A DNA stretch of 64,000 nt from Iodobacter sp. BJB302 (GTDB lineage: Bacteria > Pseudomonadota > Gammaproteobacteria > Burkholderiales > Chitinibacteraceae), in contig NZ_PDZG01000018.1 in assembly GCF_002735645.1 (NCBI RefSeq), forward strand, positions 1 to 64,000, given 5' to 3'. The notes beneath the pieces are model-generated. The model worked only from the letters and a program-made list of their open reading frames with translations. It was not told the origin of the DNA and made no database searches. Within the stretch, counting starts at the first letter, position 1. Each line of letters starts with the position of its first letter. The position numbers and the translations under genes were made by a program. Shown here piece by piece: positions 35,601 through 44,449 of this stretch.

Positions 35601-36378
35601 GGAGTGTTTCCTGTGGGCTGGCGGAAATTGCAGGGCTGATACCCAGATAAGCTTCCATGACGCGCGGGTCGGCCGACACGGTGGCGTAATCGCCTTCAGA
35701 TAAATGCTGGCCACGGGCTAATACGGTAATTTTATCGGCCAGGGTAGAAACCACTTTCAGATTGTGCTCCACCATCAAAATGGTACGCCCAACGGATGCA
35801 CGGCGAATCAGCGCGGTTACGCGCTCTACATCCTCTATGCCCATACCCTGTGTGGGCTCGTCCAGTAGCATCAGCTTGGGTTTGAGCGCCAGTGTGGTGG
35901 CAATTTCTAAAGCGCGCTTTCTGCCGTAAGCCAGCTCGCCTGCTAAGACATGCGAAAACTCAGCAAGGCCTACTTCCTCCAGTAAATCCATCGCCGTATC
36001 AGTGAAAGCGTTCAGCTCTTGTTTAGAGCGCCAAAAGCGGTGTGCGCCGCCATGAATGCGCAGCAGCGCCACACGGATATTGTCGAGCGCGCTCATATTA
36101 GGAAACACGGCAGAGATCTGGAAAGAGCGAATCAGCCCCTTGCTGGCCACTTCGGCAGGCTGGGCTGCTGTGATATCAGTGCCATCAAAAATAACTTGCC
36201 CGGAAGTGGGGGCCAGAAATTTAGTCAGTAAATTAAAAACGGTTGTTTTGCCTGCGCCATTAGGGCCAATCAAGGCATGGATGCTGCCATGCTCCACTTC
36301 AAGATGAATATCACTGACTGCCGCAAAGCCTTTAAATTCTTTACAAAGGCCGCGCGTTTGCAAAATAGGATCTGACAT
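35593..36378 (-). CDS. livG: Branched-chain-amino-acid-type ABC transporter ATPase (LivG-like)
   Basis: A 261-residue ATPase with Walker A GPNGAGKTT, the extended LivG insertion (RSFQISAVFPNMSALDNIRV) and Walker B KLMLLDEPTQGMG. The signature motif is LAYGRKRALEIA instead of the more usual LxYGxQR, still acceptable. It is the first gene after the sigma-54 promoter and upstream sites, and livF follows with overlap. livKHM lie past a repeat-filled gap, an unusual order for a transporter operon. Confidence 0.92.
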   Translation of the reverse strand: MSDPILQTRGLCKEFKGFAAVSDIHLEVEHGSIHALIGPNGAGKTTVFNLLTKFLAPTSGQVIFDGTDITAAQPAEVASKGLIRSFQISAVFPNMSALDNIRVALLRIHGGAHRFWRSKQELNAFTDTAMDLLEEVGLAEFSHVLAGELAYGRKRALEIATTLALKPKLMLLDEPTQGMGIEDVERVTALIRRASVGRTILMVEHNLKVVSTLADKITVLARGQHLSEGDYATVSADPRVMEAYLGISPAISASPQETLHA

Positions 36379-36495
36379 TGTGTTTATCCTTGAGCTGAAA
36401 TGCAGGGCACACTACTTATATTTCTTATGTGGTCAGCTTTTCTGGAGGGTGCATCAATATTATTCTATTTGTAGTAAAGCTGTAGTTATACAGTA

Positions 36496-36511
36496 AGCAG
36501 AATGTGTGCCA
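36496..36511 (-). promoter_or_regulatory. Sigma-54 promoter for livG
   Basis: Read on the minus strand it is TGGCACACATTCTGCT, which agrees with TGGCACR-N4-TTGCW except for one base in the -12 element (C for T). It lies about 118 bases upstream of livG. The adjacent gene encodes a sigma-54 activator, supporting function. Confidence 0.8.
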
Positions 36512-36563
36512 GCTTTAAGAAACAAGCAAACATGCGGTATGGGGAGGGTATGGGAGGATTTTT

Positions 36564-36678
36564 AGTCTACAAAACGAGACAAAAAATCGAAGATGGTGCG
36601 GTGAAATGAAAAGAAAGTAATAAAAACCATCATAAGAGATGGAGTCTATAAAATGAGACTGTAATCTCATTTCGTAGA
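36564..36678 (-). promoter_or_regulatory. Three repeated sites upstream of the liv sigma-54 promoter (probable activator-binding enhancers)
   Basis: AGTCTACAAAACGAGAC (36564-36580) and AGTCTATAAAATGAGAC (36643-36659) are direct repeats differing at two bases. A third copy is inverted at 36664-36678 (ATCTCATTTCGTAGA), so the last two form a palindrome-like AAATGAGA/TCTCATTT. They sit 53-180 bases upstream of the -24 element, the usual place for enhancer-binding-protein sites. The neighbouring activator is the likely binder. Confidence 0.65.
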
Positions 36679-36754
36679 AAGTCAGTTCTGTAATCGGGCA
36701 CTGGCTGCAAAGAAGGATATTTATGGGGCTGGTGCAATGTAGGTAAGCCGGTGA

Positions 36755-38161
36755 TTATTCGTCCGGTTTAAACCCCGCAATCTTTTTATAAAGCGTGGCA
36801 CGCGCAAGGCCCAGTTGCCTGGCGGCGGTGGGGATGTGCCCTTTACAGTTTTTGATGGCGTCACTGATGAGCTGTTGTTCAAAAGCCTGCATGGATTCGG
36901 CATGGGTTTTGGCGCTGCTGTGGCTGGGCTGGGTGCCGGGGTAGAGCAGCGGGGCAAGGTCGTCCGCTTCTAAGGTGGCTCTATCGCTGAGCATCAGTGC
37001 CCGTTCCAGAATATTGTGCAGCTCCCGCACATTGCCGGGCCAGGAGTATTGGGTCAGCAGGGCAATGGCAGAGGGGGCCAGGCGATGCTGGCCAAGGCCG
37101 CTGGCAGCCAGTTTATTCATCATGGATTCGGCCAGCAGGGTCAGATCGGCCAGCCGGGCTCGAAGTGGCGGCAGCTCGATGGTCAGTACATTCAGGCGGT
37201 AGAATAAATCAGCCCTGAATTGCCCTTCAGCGATGAGCCTGGCCAGCGGCGCGGAGGTGGCGGCGATAATGCGTACATCGGAGCGTTGTATCTGATTAGA
37301 GCCCAGCGCTTCAAATTCCTTATCCTGCAAAACCCGCAATAATTTAACTTGCAGCGCGGGCGGCATATCGCCAATTTCATCAAGAAACAGCGTGCCGCCG
37401 TGGGCGAGTTGAAACTTCCCAATACGGCCTTTTTTATCCGCGCCTGTGTAAGCGCCTGCGCTTGCGCCAAACAGCTCGGCTTCGAGCAGGGTTTCAGGGA
37501 TGGCCGCCATATTGAGTGTAACCAGCGGCTTGTGAGCACGGGGCGATGCGGCATGAATGGCGTGCGCCAGTACTTCTTTGCCTGTGCCGGTTTCGCCAAG
37601 TAATAAAATGGGTGCATCTCTTTGGGCTGCCCGCAGGGCTTGGCGTTTTAATTCCTGCACCGCATCGCATTCACCAATAAAGTGGCCAAAAGAATATTTA
37701 GCGCGCCGGGCCTGGGCAAGTGATTCATGCGCCACGGCCAGCTCTTTTTGCAGGCTGGAAAATTTAGCGACTAAGGGTGCAAGCGATTGAATTTCATCAA
37801 ATAAGGCAAAGCCAATGGCGCCAATCAGCTTGCCTTGCGGATCTTTCAGCGGCAGGCGGGTGACTACCAGCGTTCTGTCGGGGGCCTCCATTAAATCTAA
37901 TAAAATAGGCTGGCCGGTTCTAAGCACTTCTCTGAGCTGGCTTTGCGGAATCACTTCTTCTACGGCTTTGCCTATGGCGCGGGCAGGGTCTTTAAAGCCA
38001 AAACGATCGGCATAGCGGGCATTAATCCAGACGATTTTGCATTGCTCATCCACAATCACCGTGCCTTCAGAATTGTCTTCTAAAGTGCGGAATAAAGATT
38101 GCAATGCTAATTGCCGCTCATTATGGCCATCTGTTAATGAGCCTGGAAAAACATCAGACAT
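36755..38161 (-). CDS. Sigma-54-dependent activator with PAS sensor and Fis-type HTH
   Basis: A 468-residue enhancer-binding protein. Residues 22-125 are a PAS domain (EGTVIVDEQCKIVWINARYADRFG). Residues 160-390 are the AAA+ domain with Walker A GETGTGKE (189-196), the sigma-54 contact loop GAYTGA (236-241, Tyr for the usual Phe) and Walker B TLFLDEIGDMP. The C-terminus is a Fis HTH (TAARQLGLARATLYKKI). The Met before SDVFPG is used. No phosphoacceptor receiver domain is present, so it senses a ligand directly. It is immediately upstream of the livG promoter and probably controls it. Confidence 0.9.
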   Translation of the reverse strand: MSDVFPGSLTDGHNERQLALQSLFRTLEDNSEGTVIVDEQCKIVWINARYADRFGFKDPARAIGKAVEEVIPQSQLREVLRTGQPILLDLMEAPDRTLVVTRLPLKDPQGKLIGAIGFALFDEIQSLAPLVAKFSSLQKELAVAHESLAQARRAKYSFGHFIGECDAVQELKRQALRAAQRDAPILLLGETGTGKEVLAHAIHAASPRAHKPLVTLNMAAIPETLLEAELFGASAGAYTGADKKGRIGKFQLAHGGTLFLDEIGDMPPALQVKLLRVLQDKEFEALGSNQIQRSDVRIIAATSAPLARLIAEGQFRADLFYRLNVLTIELPPLRARLADLTLLAESMMNKLAASGLGQHRLAPSAIALLTQYSWPGNVRELHNILERALMLSDRATLEADDLAPLLYPGTQPSHSSAKTHAESMQAFEQQLISDAIKNCKGHIPTAARQLGLARATLYKKIAGFKPDE

Positions 38162-38260
38162 TGCCTTAATCCTGTGCCAGCCGTAATGCCAATACCTTAA
38201 CACGCAAGGGGCAATTCGCTTTATTGCGGCACTTTTCCGGCCTGAATCTGTTGTACAAAA

Positions 38261-38674
38261 TCAGCTGATGAGTAATCCCAATATCATCAGCCATGCGATC
38301 CACGAGCAAAATGTGCTGATTAAAAAATAACGAATCAGTTTTTGAATGCCCGCCATGCGTAATGCTAAAGCACGCGGCGGGGTGTTTATGCCAAAGAGGT
38401 TGTTTAATACTTTATCCAGCGGCTGCAGATCCGCTTCGCTTTGCAGCTGATTAAACAGTTTTTCGTCTAAGGTGATGCGCCAGTAAAAATAATACTGAAT
38501 TGCAGCGCCAAGGCTGGCAGCGATCAGCAGCCCTGTTTCTGCTTTGCTGAGAATATGGCTGGCAGCCAGCCAATAGCTGATTAAAAATAAAAATGGCGTG
38601 GGCCAGATCAGGCTTTTGCAGGAAGAGAGCACTGCTGCGCTTAATTTAAAAATAAGTGATTCTTCAGTATTCAT
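38261..38674 (-). CDS. Small membrane protein at the end of the ynb-type operon
   Basis: A 137-residue protein with three or four predicted membrane helices (LIWPTPFLFLISYWLAA, GLLIAASLGAAIQYYFYWRI, YFLISTFCSWIAWLMILGLLIS). No family is recognised. Its ATG overlaps the upstream phosphatase stop as ATGA, so it is translated with the ynb-type operon and probably acts in the same lipid pathway. E. coli ynb operons do not, as I recall, contain it. Confidence 0.7.
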   Translation of the reverse strand: MNTEESLIFKLSAAVLSSCKSLIWPTPFLFLISYWLAASHILSKAETGLLIAASLGAAIQYYFYWRITLDEKLFNQLQSEADLQPLDKVLNNLFGINTPPRALALRMAGIQKLIRYFLISTFCSWIAWLMILGLLIS

Positions 38675-39984
38675 TGCATGCCATCACAAAGCCGGGCTAA
38701 TTGATTTAATTGGGCGTTATTTAATACAAACTGGCTGCGTTTTGTTTGTAAAAAGGCCACTGCAGCATCAATATCTTTGGCTTGCCGGCTGATTACCAGC
38801 CATGCCAGCACGACCGCAGCGCTTCGGGTCATGCCAAGGGCGCAGTGAACGAGTACGGGCTGAGGCATGGATTGCAGCGTGTGTACGCAGTCGCTTAGGG
38901 TTTGCTGATCGGGCAGTTGTAAATCCAGCAGCGGACAGGAGTGATAAACCGTGCCAGCCGGTGCCTGCCTGTCGTATTCGGCGGCCAGATCCAGTACGGA
39001 TTTAAATTGTGGGTCGCCCGCTGCGCTGACGGGGCCCAGCCAGACGCCCTGGCTGATTTCTTCGGCAGCGGGCAGCGATTTTAATAAATAACGGTGCACC
39101 TGCTGCGTGACAATAGCGTAAGGCCAGAGCAAAACCTGCGCTGAAAAACGTCTTTGCCCATGATCTTTTTGCATTACTTCCGGCCCCAGCCCAAGATAGG
39201 CCGCGGTGAGAATCAGCAAGGAAGTGACCGGCCAGAGCAGCAGCCAGCCCCAGCCCTGCAGGCAGGCAATGGCCAGGGATAAGAGCAGTGCTCCGGCAAA
39301 ATAGCGCAGGGCGAGCTTTGGCGAGCATTGCCGGGGCTTTGCTGCAAACAGGCGCACGCCGGGGCTTGGCAATAAATAGCAAACGATAAAGCCCAGCAAA
39401 AACCCGCTGGGTATATCCCAGAAATGATGTTGCCAGGTGGTCAGTACCGATATCCCGATCAGGGCAAACCAGATGTGCAGCAAAGGCCGCCAGCGTGCAG
39501 GGATATGAACGGCATAGCGCAGCCAGAGCACGGTAAGCAGGCCGATATGCAGCGAGGGCGCCTGATTAAAGGGCTTGTCAAAGCCCATTAAGAGTGTAAA
39601 CAGCTGGCCAAAAAAGCCGTCCAGCTCCGGGCGCTCAAAGCTGAAGCGCAGCGGAAATAATACAAAAAATAAGCAAGATAGCAGCGATGTGGCCAAAAGG
39701 CGCCTGGCGTGGGTATTAAGCTCGCCACGGCTGGTGCATATAAAGAGAGAAATGCCATAGAGCAGATCAATGCTCCAGTAAGGCACGATGGTCCAGGGCC
39801 AGAGCGGGATATGCCGCTCCCAGCTCATCGCAATACTGCCTACTTCGGCCGGGGGTAAGGAAGCGGTGTAATGATTGGCCGCCCCGTAAAAAATAAAGAA
39901 GCCCGGGCCCAGCACCAGCAGCCACAAAAGGGCGAGCCGCCACGGGTGCGGCTCTTTTACCTCGCTGTTTAAAGCTGAACTCAT
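38671..39984 (-). CDS. ynbD: PAP2-dual-specificity phosphatase fusion membrane protein (YnbD-like)
   Basis: A 437-residue protein with about eight membrane spans forming a PAP2/Aur1-type domain (FNQAPSLHIGLLTVLW and WQHHFWDIPSGFLLG are the acid-phosphatase motifs). A cytoplasmic tyrosine-phosphatase-like domain follows, with HCALGMTRS (the HC-x5-R loop). This exact fusion is E. coli YnbD. It likely acts on lipid phosphates or phosphatidyl headgroups; the substrate is unknown. Overlaps on both sides (ATGA) couple it to ynbC and the small membrane protein. Confidence 0.88.
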   Translation of the reverse strand: MSSALNSEVKEPHPWRLALLWLLVLGPGFFIFYGAANHYTASLPPAEVGSIAMSWERHIPLWPWTIVPYWSIDLLYGISLFICTSRGELNTHARRLLATSLLSCLFFVLFPLRFSFERPELDGFFGQLFTLLMGFDKPFNQAPSLHIGLLTVLWLRYAVHIPARWRPLLHIWFALIGISVLTTWQHHFWDIPSGFLLGFIVCYLLPSPGVRLFAAKPRQCSPKLALRYFAGALLLSLAIACLQGWGWLLLWPVTSLLILTAAYLGLGPEVMQKDHGQRRFSAQVLLWPYAIVTQQVHRYLLKSLPAAEEISQGVWLGPVSAAGDPQFKSVLDLAAEYDRQAPAGTVYHSCPLLDLQLPDQQTLSDCVHTLQSMPQPVLVHCALGMTRSAAVVLAWLVISRQAKDIDAAVAFLQTKRSQFVLNNAQLNQLARLCDGMQ

Positions 39985-41726
39985 TTATTTTTAACCCTGC
40001 GTGCAAGGCTGACGGTAAAGATGCCCCACTCATCAATGCGCTGGGTGATTTTTTCAAAGCCTGCCTGCTCAACCAGCTGATCCATTTCGTACTGGGTGCG
40101 GCGGCGCATAATCCAGTCTGCACCGCCCCTGTGGCTGCTCAGGGTGCGGGCAATCAGCTCCAGCTGCGGATGCCATGGCTGATTGGTGTAAACCAGAAAA
40201 CCACCATCGGGCACGGCCTCGGCAAGCCCCGCCAGCGAGGCTTTAATCGGGGCGTTTTCTGGGAATAATTCGTAAAGGCCTGAAACCACGGCCAGCGTGG
40301 GCGCAGGAGAAAGGCTGGCTAAACTGGCCTGATCAAACGCATCGCCCTGCTGAAAATCGGCCAGATGCGTTAAACCTTTTTCTTTGATCAGTTCTTTGCC
40401 TGCTTCTACATTAATCGGGCTGTAATCCCGCAATAAAACACGGTCGATTTTATGGCCGGCAATGGCGTCCAGAATATAGCGGCCATGCCCTGCGGCGATA
40501 TCCACAATCCTGACGCTTTGCTTGTTTTCTGTCAGCGATTTAATCGCAAGGCCAATGAGCTCTTCCAGGTTGACTTTACGCTGGCGTATGCCTTTCCAGC
40601 CTACGCTGTCCAGATAAGTGCGATCACCAAAGCGGCCCAGCGGGGTGCGTCCTGATGTTTTGTTTTTATAGACATAATCTAAGGTACTGCCCGAATCAAA
40701 ACCGGTTTCCCAACCCAGCCGGATGCCGTCTGATAATTTGCCCACGGTAGAGAGCGATAAGCGGGTAAGGGCAAAGTGCCAGTGCTTCAGGGTAAGGGGC
40801 GAGCCACTTTGCTGCAGCTGTTGATATTCGCTGGCGGTATAGCCGCTTTTGTCTGCATGGCTTAAATCCACTTTGGCTACGCCCGCTTCCACTTTCTGAA
40901 TAAAGCTGCGGATTAGCGTAAAAGCCTGGGCGCGGTCTTTTTCGCCCAAGGTATCGTGATAAAAACCCTCAAGCGTATGCATTTCTTTGCACGGGCTGCC
41001 TAAGCGTTCAAAAAATATACGCTGCGGTGCTTGATGCACCACAAAATCAGCACCTGAAATCAAAAGCTGGGTTGGGGTTTGGATCGCACCTGCATCGGCA
41101 ATAATCCGCTCGGCCGTGTCGTAAAGGCCCAGCAGGATATTGACTGAAATAGGCCGGGCAATCAGCGGGTCAGTATTGTAGGAGGCAATGCGCTCCGGGT
41201 CATGCGTCAGAAACCTGGCTTTTACATAAGAATTAACATAAAAATTGCCGCGCAGTTTTTCCATCAGCCGCAGGCCGGGGCGGGCCAGAGGCACGTAAAG
41301 CTTCACTTTAAAAGCCGGGGACGCCAGGATCAGTGCGCGGATTTTGGGCGCGTAATCGTGTACCCAGGTTGATGCCAGTACCGCGCCCACGCTTTGCGCG
41401 ATGACGATGATGTCTTCCATGGCGTAGCCATAAGTCTGGCAAAGATAGTGAATAAACGTATCCAGATCGCGCACGGTGGTGCCAAGACTGGGGCTGTAGC
41501 CGCGCGGCCCGCTGTTCTGACCGTGTCCGCGGGCATCCCATGCAAAAAAAGGCGTATCTGTCATGCCCAGCTCATCCACAATATGCTGCAGCCGGCCAGA
41601 ATGCTCATGCCCGCGGTGCAGCAGCACAATGGCGCGGCGCGCAGCGGTGCTGGTAGCTGGCCAGTGCCGGTAAAAAAGCGAGCTTTGATCAAAGCTGTTA
41701 AATGTTTTTTCCTGAGGCGTGCGCAT
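39981..41726 (-). CDS. ynbC: Alpha/beta hydrolase-methyltransferase fusion (YnbC-like)
   Basis: A 581-residue fusion as in E. coli YnbC. Residues 1-290 are a monoglyceride-lipase-type hydrolase (VLLHRGHEHSGR, FAWDARGHGQN, nucleophile in IAQSVGAVLAS). Residues 340-581 are a class I methyltransferase (VRIVDIAAGHGRYILDAI). The hydrolase nucleophile elbow is A-Q-S-V-G, slightly off GxSxG. Together the domains may deacylate and methylate a lipid headgroup. It overlaps ynbD and follows the broken acyltransferase gene. Confidence 0.88.
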   Translation of the reverse strand: MRTPQEKTFNSFDQSSLFYRHWPATSTAARRAIVLLHRGHEHSGRLQHIVDELGMTDTPFFAWDARGHGQNSGPRGYSPSLGTTVRDLDTFIHYLCQTYGYAMEDIIVIAQSVGAVLASTWVHDYAPKIRALILASPAFKVKLYVPLARPGLRLMEKLRGNFYVNSYVKARFLTHDPERIASYNTDPLIARPISVNILLGLYDTAERIIADAGAIQTPTQLLISGADFVVHQAPQRIFFERLGSPCKEMHTLEGFYHDTLGEKDRAQAFTLIRSFIQKVEAGVAKVDLSHADKSGYTASEYQQLQQSGSPLTLKHWHFALTRLSLSTVGKLSDGIRLGWETGFDSGSTLDYVYKNKTSGRTPLGRFGDRTYLDSVGWKGIRQRKVNLEELIGLAIKSLTENKQSVRIVDIAAGHGRYILDAIAGHKIDRVLLRDYSPINVEAGKELIKEKGLTHLADFQQGDAFDQASLASLSPAPTLAVVSGLYELFPENAPIKASLAGLAEAVPDGGFLVYTNQPWHPQLELIARTLSSHRGGADWIMRRRTQYEMDQLVEQAGFEKITQRIDEWGIFTVSLARRVKNK

Positions 41727-41768
41727 AAAGGGGTCCTGTTTATTGAATTGGGCAGTGCGTGCCTGGCG

Positions 41769-42417
41769 CTATTGAGGGCCGGGGGCGGAGAGCATGGTTT
41801 TTTGCTTTAAATTAAGCAGGGCGTCTTTGATGGAGGCCCGGAACAGCGCTTTTTCGGGCAGCCAGGGCAGGGCGCGGCCAATGGCGATATCAACAAAAAA
41901 AGGAATAGGGAACCATTGCCCTTTGCCCATCGCGCGGCCCAGCCCGTTTAAATAAACCGGCACAACCGGTATCTGCGGAAAATCACGATATAAATACCAA
42001 ATGCCGGATTTGATTTCGGAAAGCATCTCTGGCTCGCCGCGTGTGCCTTCAGGAAACAAAATCAGAATACGCCCCTGGCTGAGGGCTTCTTTACAGCCTG
42101 AAAGCGGATCAAACCCTGCAGCAGCGCCACCCCGGATCACGGGGATAATGCCCACGACCTCGGTGGCAAACTAGGCAAACAGGCGGTTTTTTAAAAAAAT
42201 AATCGGCAGCGGCAGCTGGCTGCACATTTGAAATAAGCGCCAGGGGAAACAAGCTGTATAAAGTCAGAATATCCAGATGACTATTGTGATTGGCCAGCAC
42301 AATCGCCGGCCCTTTTAAAGGCAGACGCTCCTGATGCCGTACGGTGACACCAAACCACAGCCTGACAAGAGGCCTTGCCAGTAATAAGACAAACAGAATT
42401 CTTAAAAAGCGCTTCAT
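41769..42417 (-). pseudogene. Broken PlsC-like acyltransferase gene
   Basis: The N-terminal part has the acyltransferase HX4D motif (NHNSHLD) and the C-terminal part has the EGTR motif (LFPEGTRGEPE), so the gene was a lysophospholipid acyltransferase. Two lesions split it. First, an extra T in a run of seven before A6 (around 42193-42204) shifts the frame after AAADYF. Second, an in-frame TAG replaces Trp (LFA-stop-FATEVVG). Both would have to be overcome for function. Its place, between ynbB and ynbC, suggests it once supplied an acyl step of the same lipid pathway. Confidence 0.85.
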
Positions 42418-42421
42418 AGGC

Positions 42422-43372
42422 TTAGTAATATAAGTAATGGGTGTAATGAAAAAACAGGGGCGCGGTATAGGTTAGAGAATCCAGCCTGTCTAAAATGCCG
42501 CCGTGCCCTGGCAATAAGCGGCCTGAATCCTTCACCCCGATATCACGCTTGACGGCAGAAATCACAATATCGCCAATAAAGCCCATTACACCAATCAGCA
42601 AACCGGCTAATGCCGCGTGCAGCGGGGAAAAGGGCGTGAGTAAAGGCCCAAGCAGCCAGCCCAGCAGGCAGGTGGTGAGTGCGCCGCCTAAAAAGCCTTC
42701 CAGTGTTTTATTGGGGCTGACTTTGGGCGACACCTTGTGCTTGCCCAATGATTTTCCCCACAGATACTGGGCCACATCATTAAGCTGAGTGAGCGCCACT
42801 AAGTAAAACAGCAGCATAGGGCCATGTTCTGCCTTGCCGATGCCGGTTAAAAGGGGCAGGGCGAGCACGGCGCCCATATGGCTTAAGCAAAATACGCAGA
42901 TCATCAGCCCCCATTGCAAGGAGGCGGCGGCTTTCAGAAAGCCCTGTGTTTCGCCGACTAAAACCATACGCATCGGCACAAATAAAAACACATAAACGGG
43001 AATAAAAATAATAAACATCCCGTACCAGTGAATCCCCAGCCAGTAATATTGCAGCGGAATACATAAATAGGCCCAGAACAGCACCACATGGTCCGCGGTG
43101 CGGGTAGAGCAAAGCGTCAGGTATTCCTTCAGCGCGAGGAAGCTGACCAGCCCAAGCACAACCAGGGCAATGGGCATATTGCCCAGCAGCGTTAAAGAAA
43201 AGCACGCCACAATCCACCACCAGGTGCGGATACGCAGCTTTAACTCTAGCCAGTTTTTTTGTGGGTAGCGCTTACCTAAAACAAACAGGGTAAGGCTGGC
43301 TGTAATCAGCAGGGCAAATACGCCTTCCAGTGCGGTAATGAGCGCAGGGGGTAAGAGCAGATTAATGATCAT
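42422..43372 (-). CDS. ynbB: Phosphatidate cytidylyltransferase-like protein (YnbB-like)
   Basis: A 316-residue CdsA-type protein making CDP-diacylglycerol or a relative from phosphatidic acid and CTP. It has eight or nine membrane helices. The family end signature appears as GFIGDIVISAVKRDIGVKDSGRLLPGHGGILDRLDS, with the conserved D and H residues. The segment QLNDVAQYLWGKSLGKHKVSPKVSPNKTLEGF is the other typical block. It is a paralogue of the housekeeping CdsA. It overlaps ynbA by ATGA. Confidence 0.9.
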   Translation of the reverse strand: MIINLLLPPALITALEGVFALLITASLTLFVLGKRYPQKNWLELKLRIRTWWWIVACFSLTLLGNMPIALVVLGLVSFLALKEYLTLCSTRTADHVVLFWAYLCIPLQYYWLGIHWYGMFIIFIPVYVFLFVPMRMVLVGETQGFLKAAASLQWGLMICVFCLSHMGAVLALPLLTGIGKAEHGPMLLFYLVALTQLNDVAQYLWGKSLGKHKVSPKVSPNKTLEGFLGGALTTCLLGWLLGPLLTPFSPLHAALAGLLIGVMGFIGDIVISAVKRDIGVKDSGRLLPGHGGILDRLDSLTYTAPLFFHYTHYLYY

Positions 43373-43968
43373 GATCTGCCCAGTATTCCTTTAGCGCGGT
43401 TTACACAGGTCCACAGCATCAGCCCCGCGGTCACCGCAAAGAGCGCGCTGGTCCATGCGGCAAGCGCAGGAAAAAATCCAAAAAAGAGTGCAAAGCCGCC
43501 GTAAACAAAGGCCCGGTCGCTTTTGCCCATGGGCCCGTCGTAGCGCCTGGCTGCGCCCATTGAGGGGCCCAGCACGCCAATAAATTCGGTTAAAAATGCC
43601 AGAAAAACGGCCACAATAATCCATGCAGGCTGATTACTGATCAGACAAAAAGGCAGGTAAAGCGCGATATCAGAAACCACATCGCCCACTTCATTCAAAA
43701 TGCCGCCCAAGGCCGATTGCTGATTAAATTCGCGCGCCAGCATCCCGTCTATTGCATTAAGCGCCATCCGCAGCAGCAAAAATAAGGGCAGGATCAGCCA
43801 GGGCAGGCGGGAATCAGATTGCAGGCTCAGCCAAAGCCCCATCAGGATGGAGGCCGTCATGGCAAATAAGGTGACTTGATTGGCGCTGATACCCAGGCGG
43901 GCGATCAGGCTGCACAGCGGTCTGAGCAGAGATTGAAACCGGGATTTTAATTGATAGATGCTGGGCAT
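43369..43968 (-). CDS. ynbA: CDP-alcohol phosphatidyltransferase-like protein (YnbA-like)
   Basis: A 199-residue membrane protein of the CDP-alcohol phosphatidyltransferase family. The motif is recognisable but altered: NAIDGMLAR has Asn71 for the first Asp, and GGILNEVGD has Asn92 for another, with Asp74 and Asp96 retained. The usual form is D-x2-DG-x2-AR-x8-G-x3-D-x3-D. I believe YnbA-type sequences share the LNEVGD form, so this may be a family trait. It is the first gene of the ynb-type operon. The 480 bases upstream hold only AT-rich sequence and a terminator. Confidence 0.85.
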   Translation of the reverse strand: MPSIYQLKSRFQSLLRPLCSLIARLGISANQVTLFAMTASILMGLWLSLQSDSRLPWLILPLFLLLRMALNAIDGMLAREFNQQSALGGILNEVGDVVSDIALYLPFCLISNQPAWIIVAVFLAFLTEFIGVLGPSMGAARRYDGPMGKSDRAFVYGGFALFFGFFPALAAWTSALFAVTAGLMLWTCVNRAKGILGRS

Positions 43969-44400
43969 TGGAGTGCAGTGAGGCTCGGTTTATTGAGTGC
44001 TGAATAGATAAAACACGCATTGTGTTTTTGTAAGTTTTGTGTATGTTTTTATCTAGTTTGAATGTAAATTATTGTCTATGCAACTGTTTTTTATGCACTA
44101 TTTCAAGCAAGCTTACGCCCGGTATTTGCAGCGTTATGGCAATAAGATATTCATTGTATTGTGGGTGAATTGACTGCCTGTTTAAGAATAATCGCCAAAT
44201 CAGGGCATTTTTCCGGGCCTGCTGATCGGGGTTGAGGCAATATGAAGTTGCGGGGGGAATGCCGCTATTTTTTGGCTTTGATGGGCTGCGTTGTTGCGCT
44301 TGTTATACTTGGTTCTTAAGCAGGCAGAATCGGGCCATAAAAAGATTGCCGGTGGTGAATAAAACGCTGGGTGAAACAGAACTTATAAAATGGATAAATA

Positions 44401-44430
44401 AAAAAGGCATGCCATTTTGACATGCCTTTT
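44401..44430 (-). terminator. Intrinsic terminator after the DUF1566-peroxidase gene
   Basis: AAAAAGGCATG and CATGCCTTTT form a 10-bp stem around an 8-9-base loop. On the minus strand the stem is followed by TTTTTTATTTAT. It lies 20 bases beyond the stop of the upstream gene. Confidence 0.8.
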
Positions 44431-44449
44431 AATCTTTTAAATCATGGCT

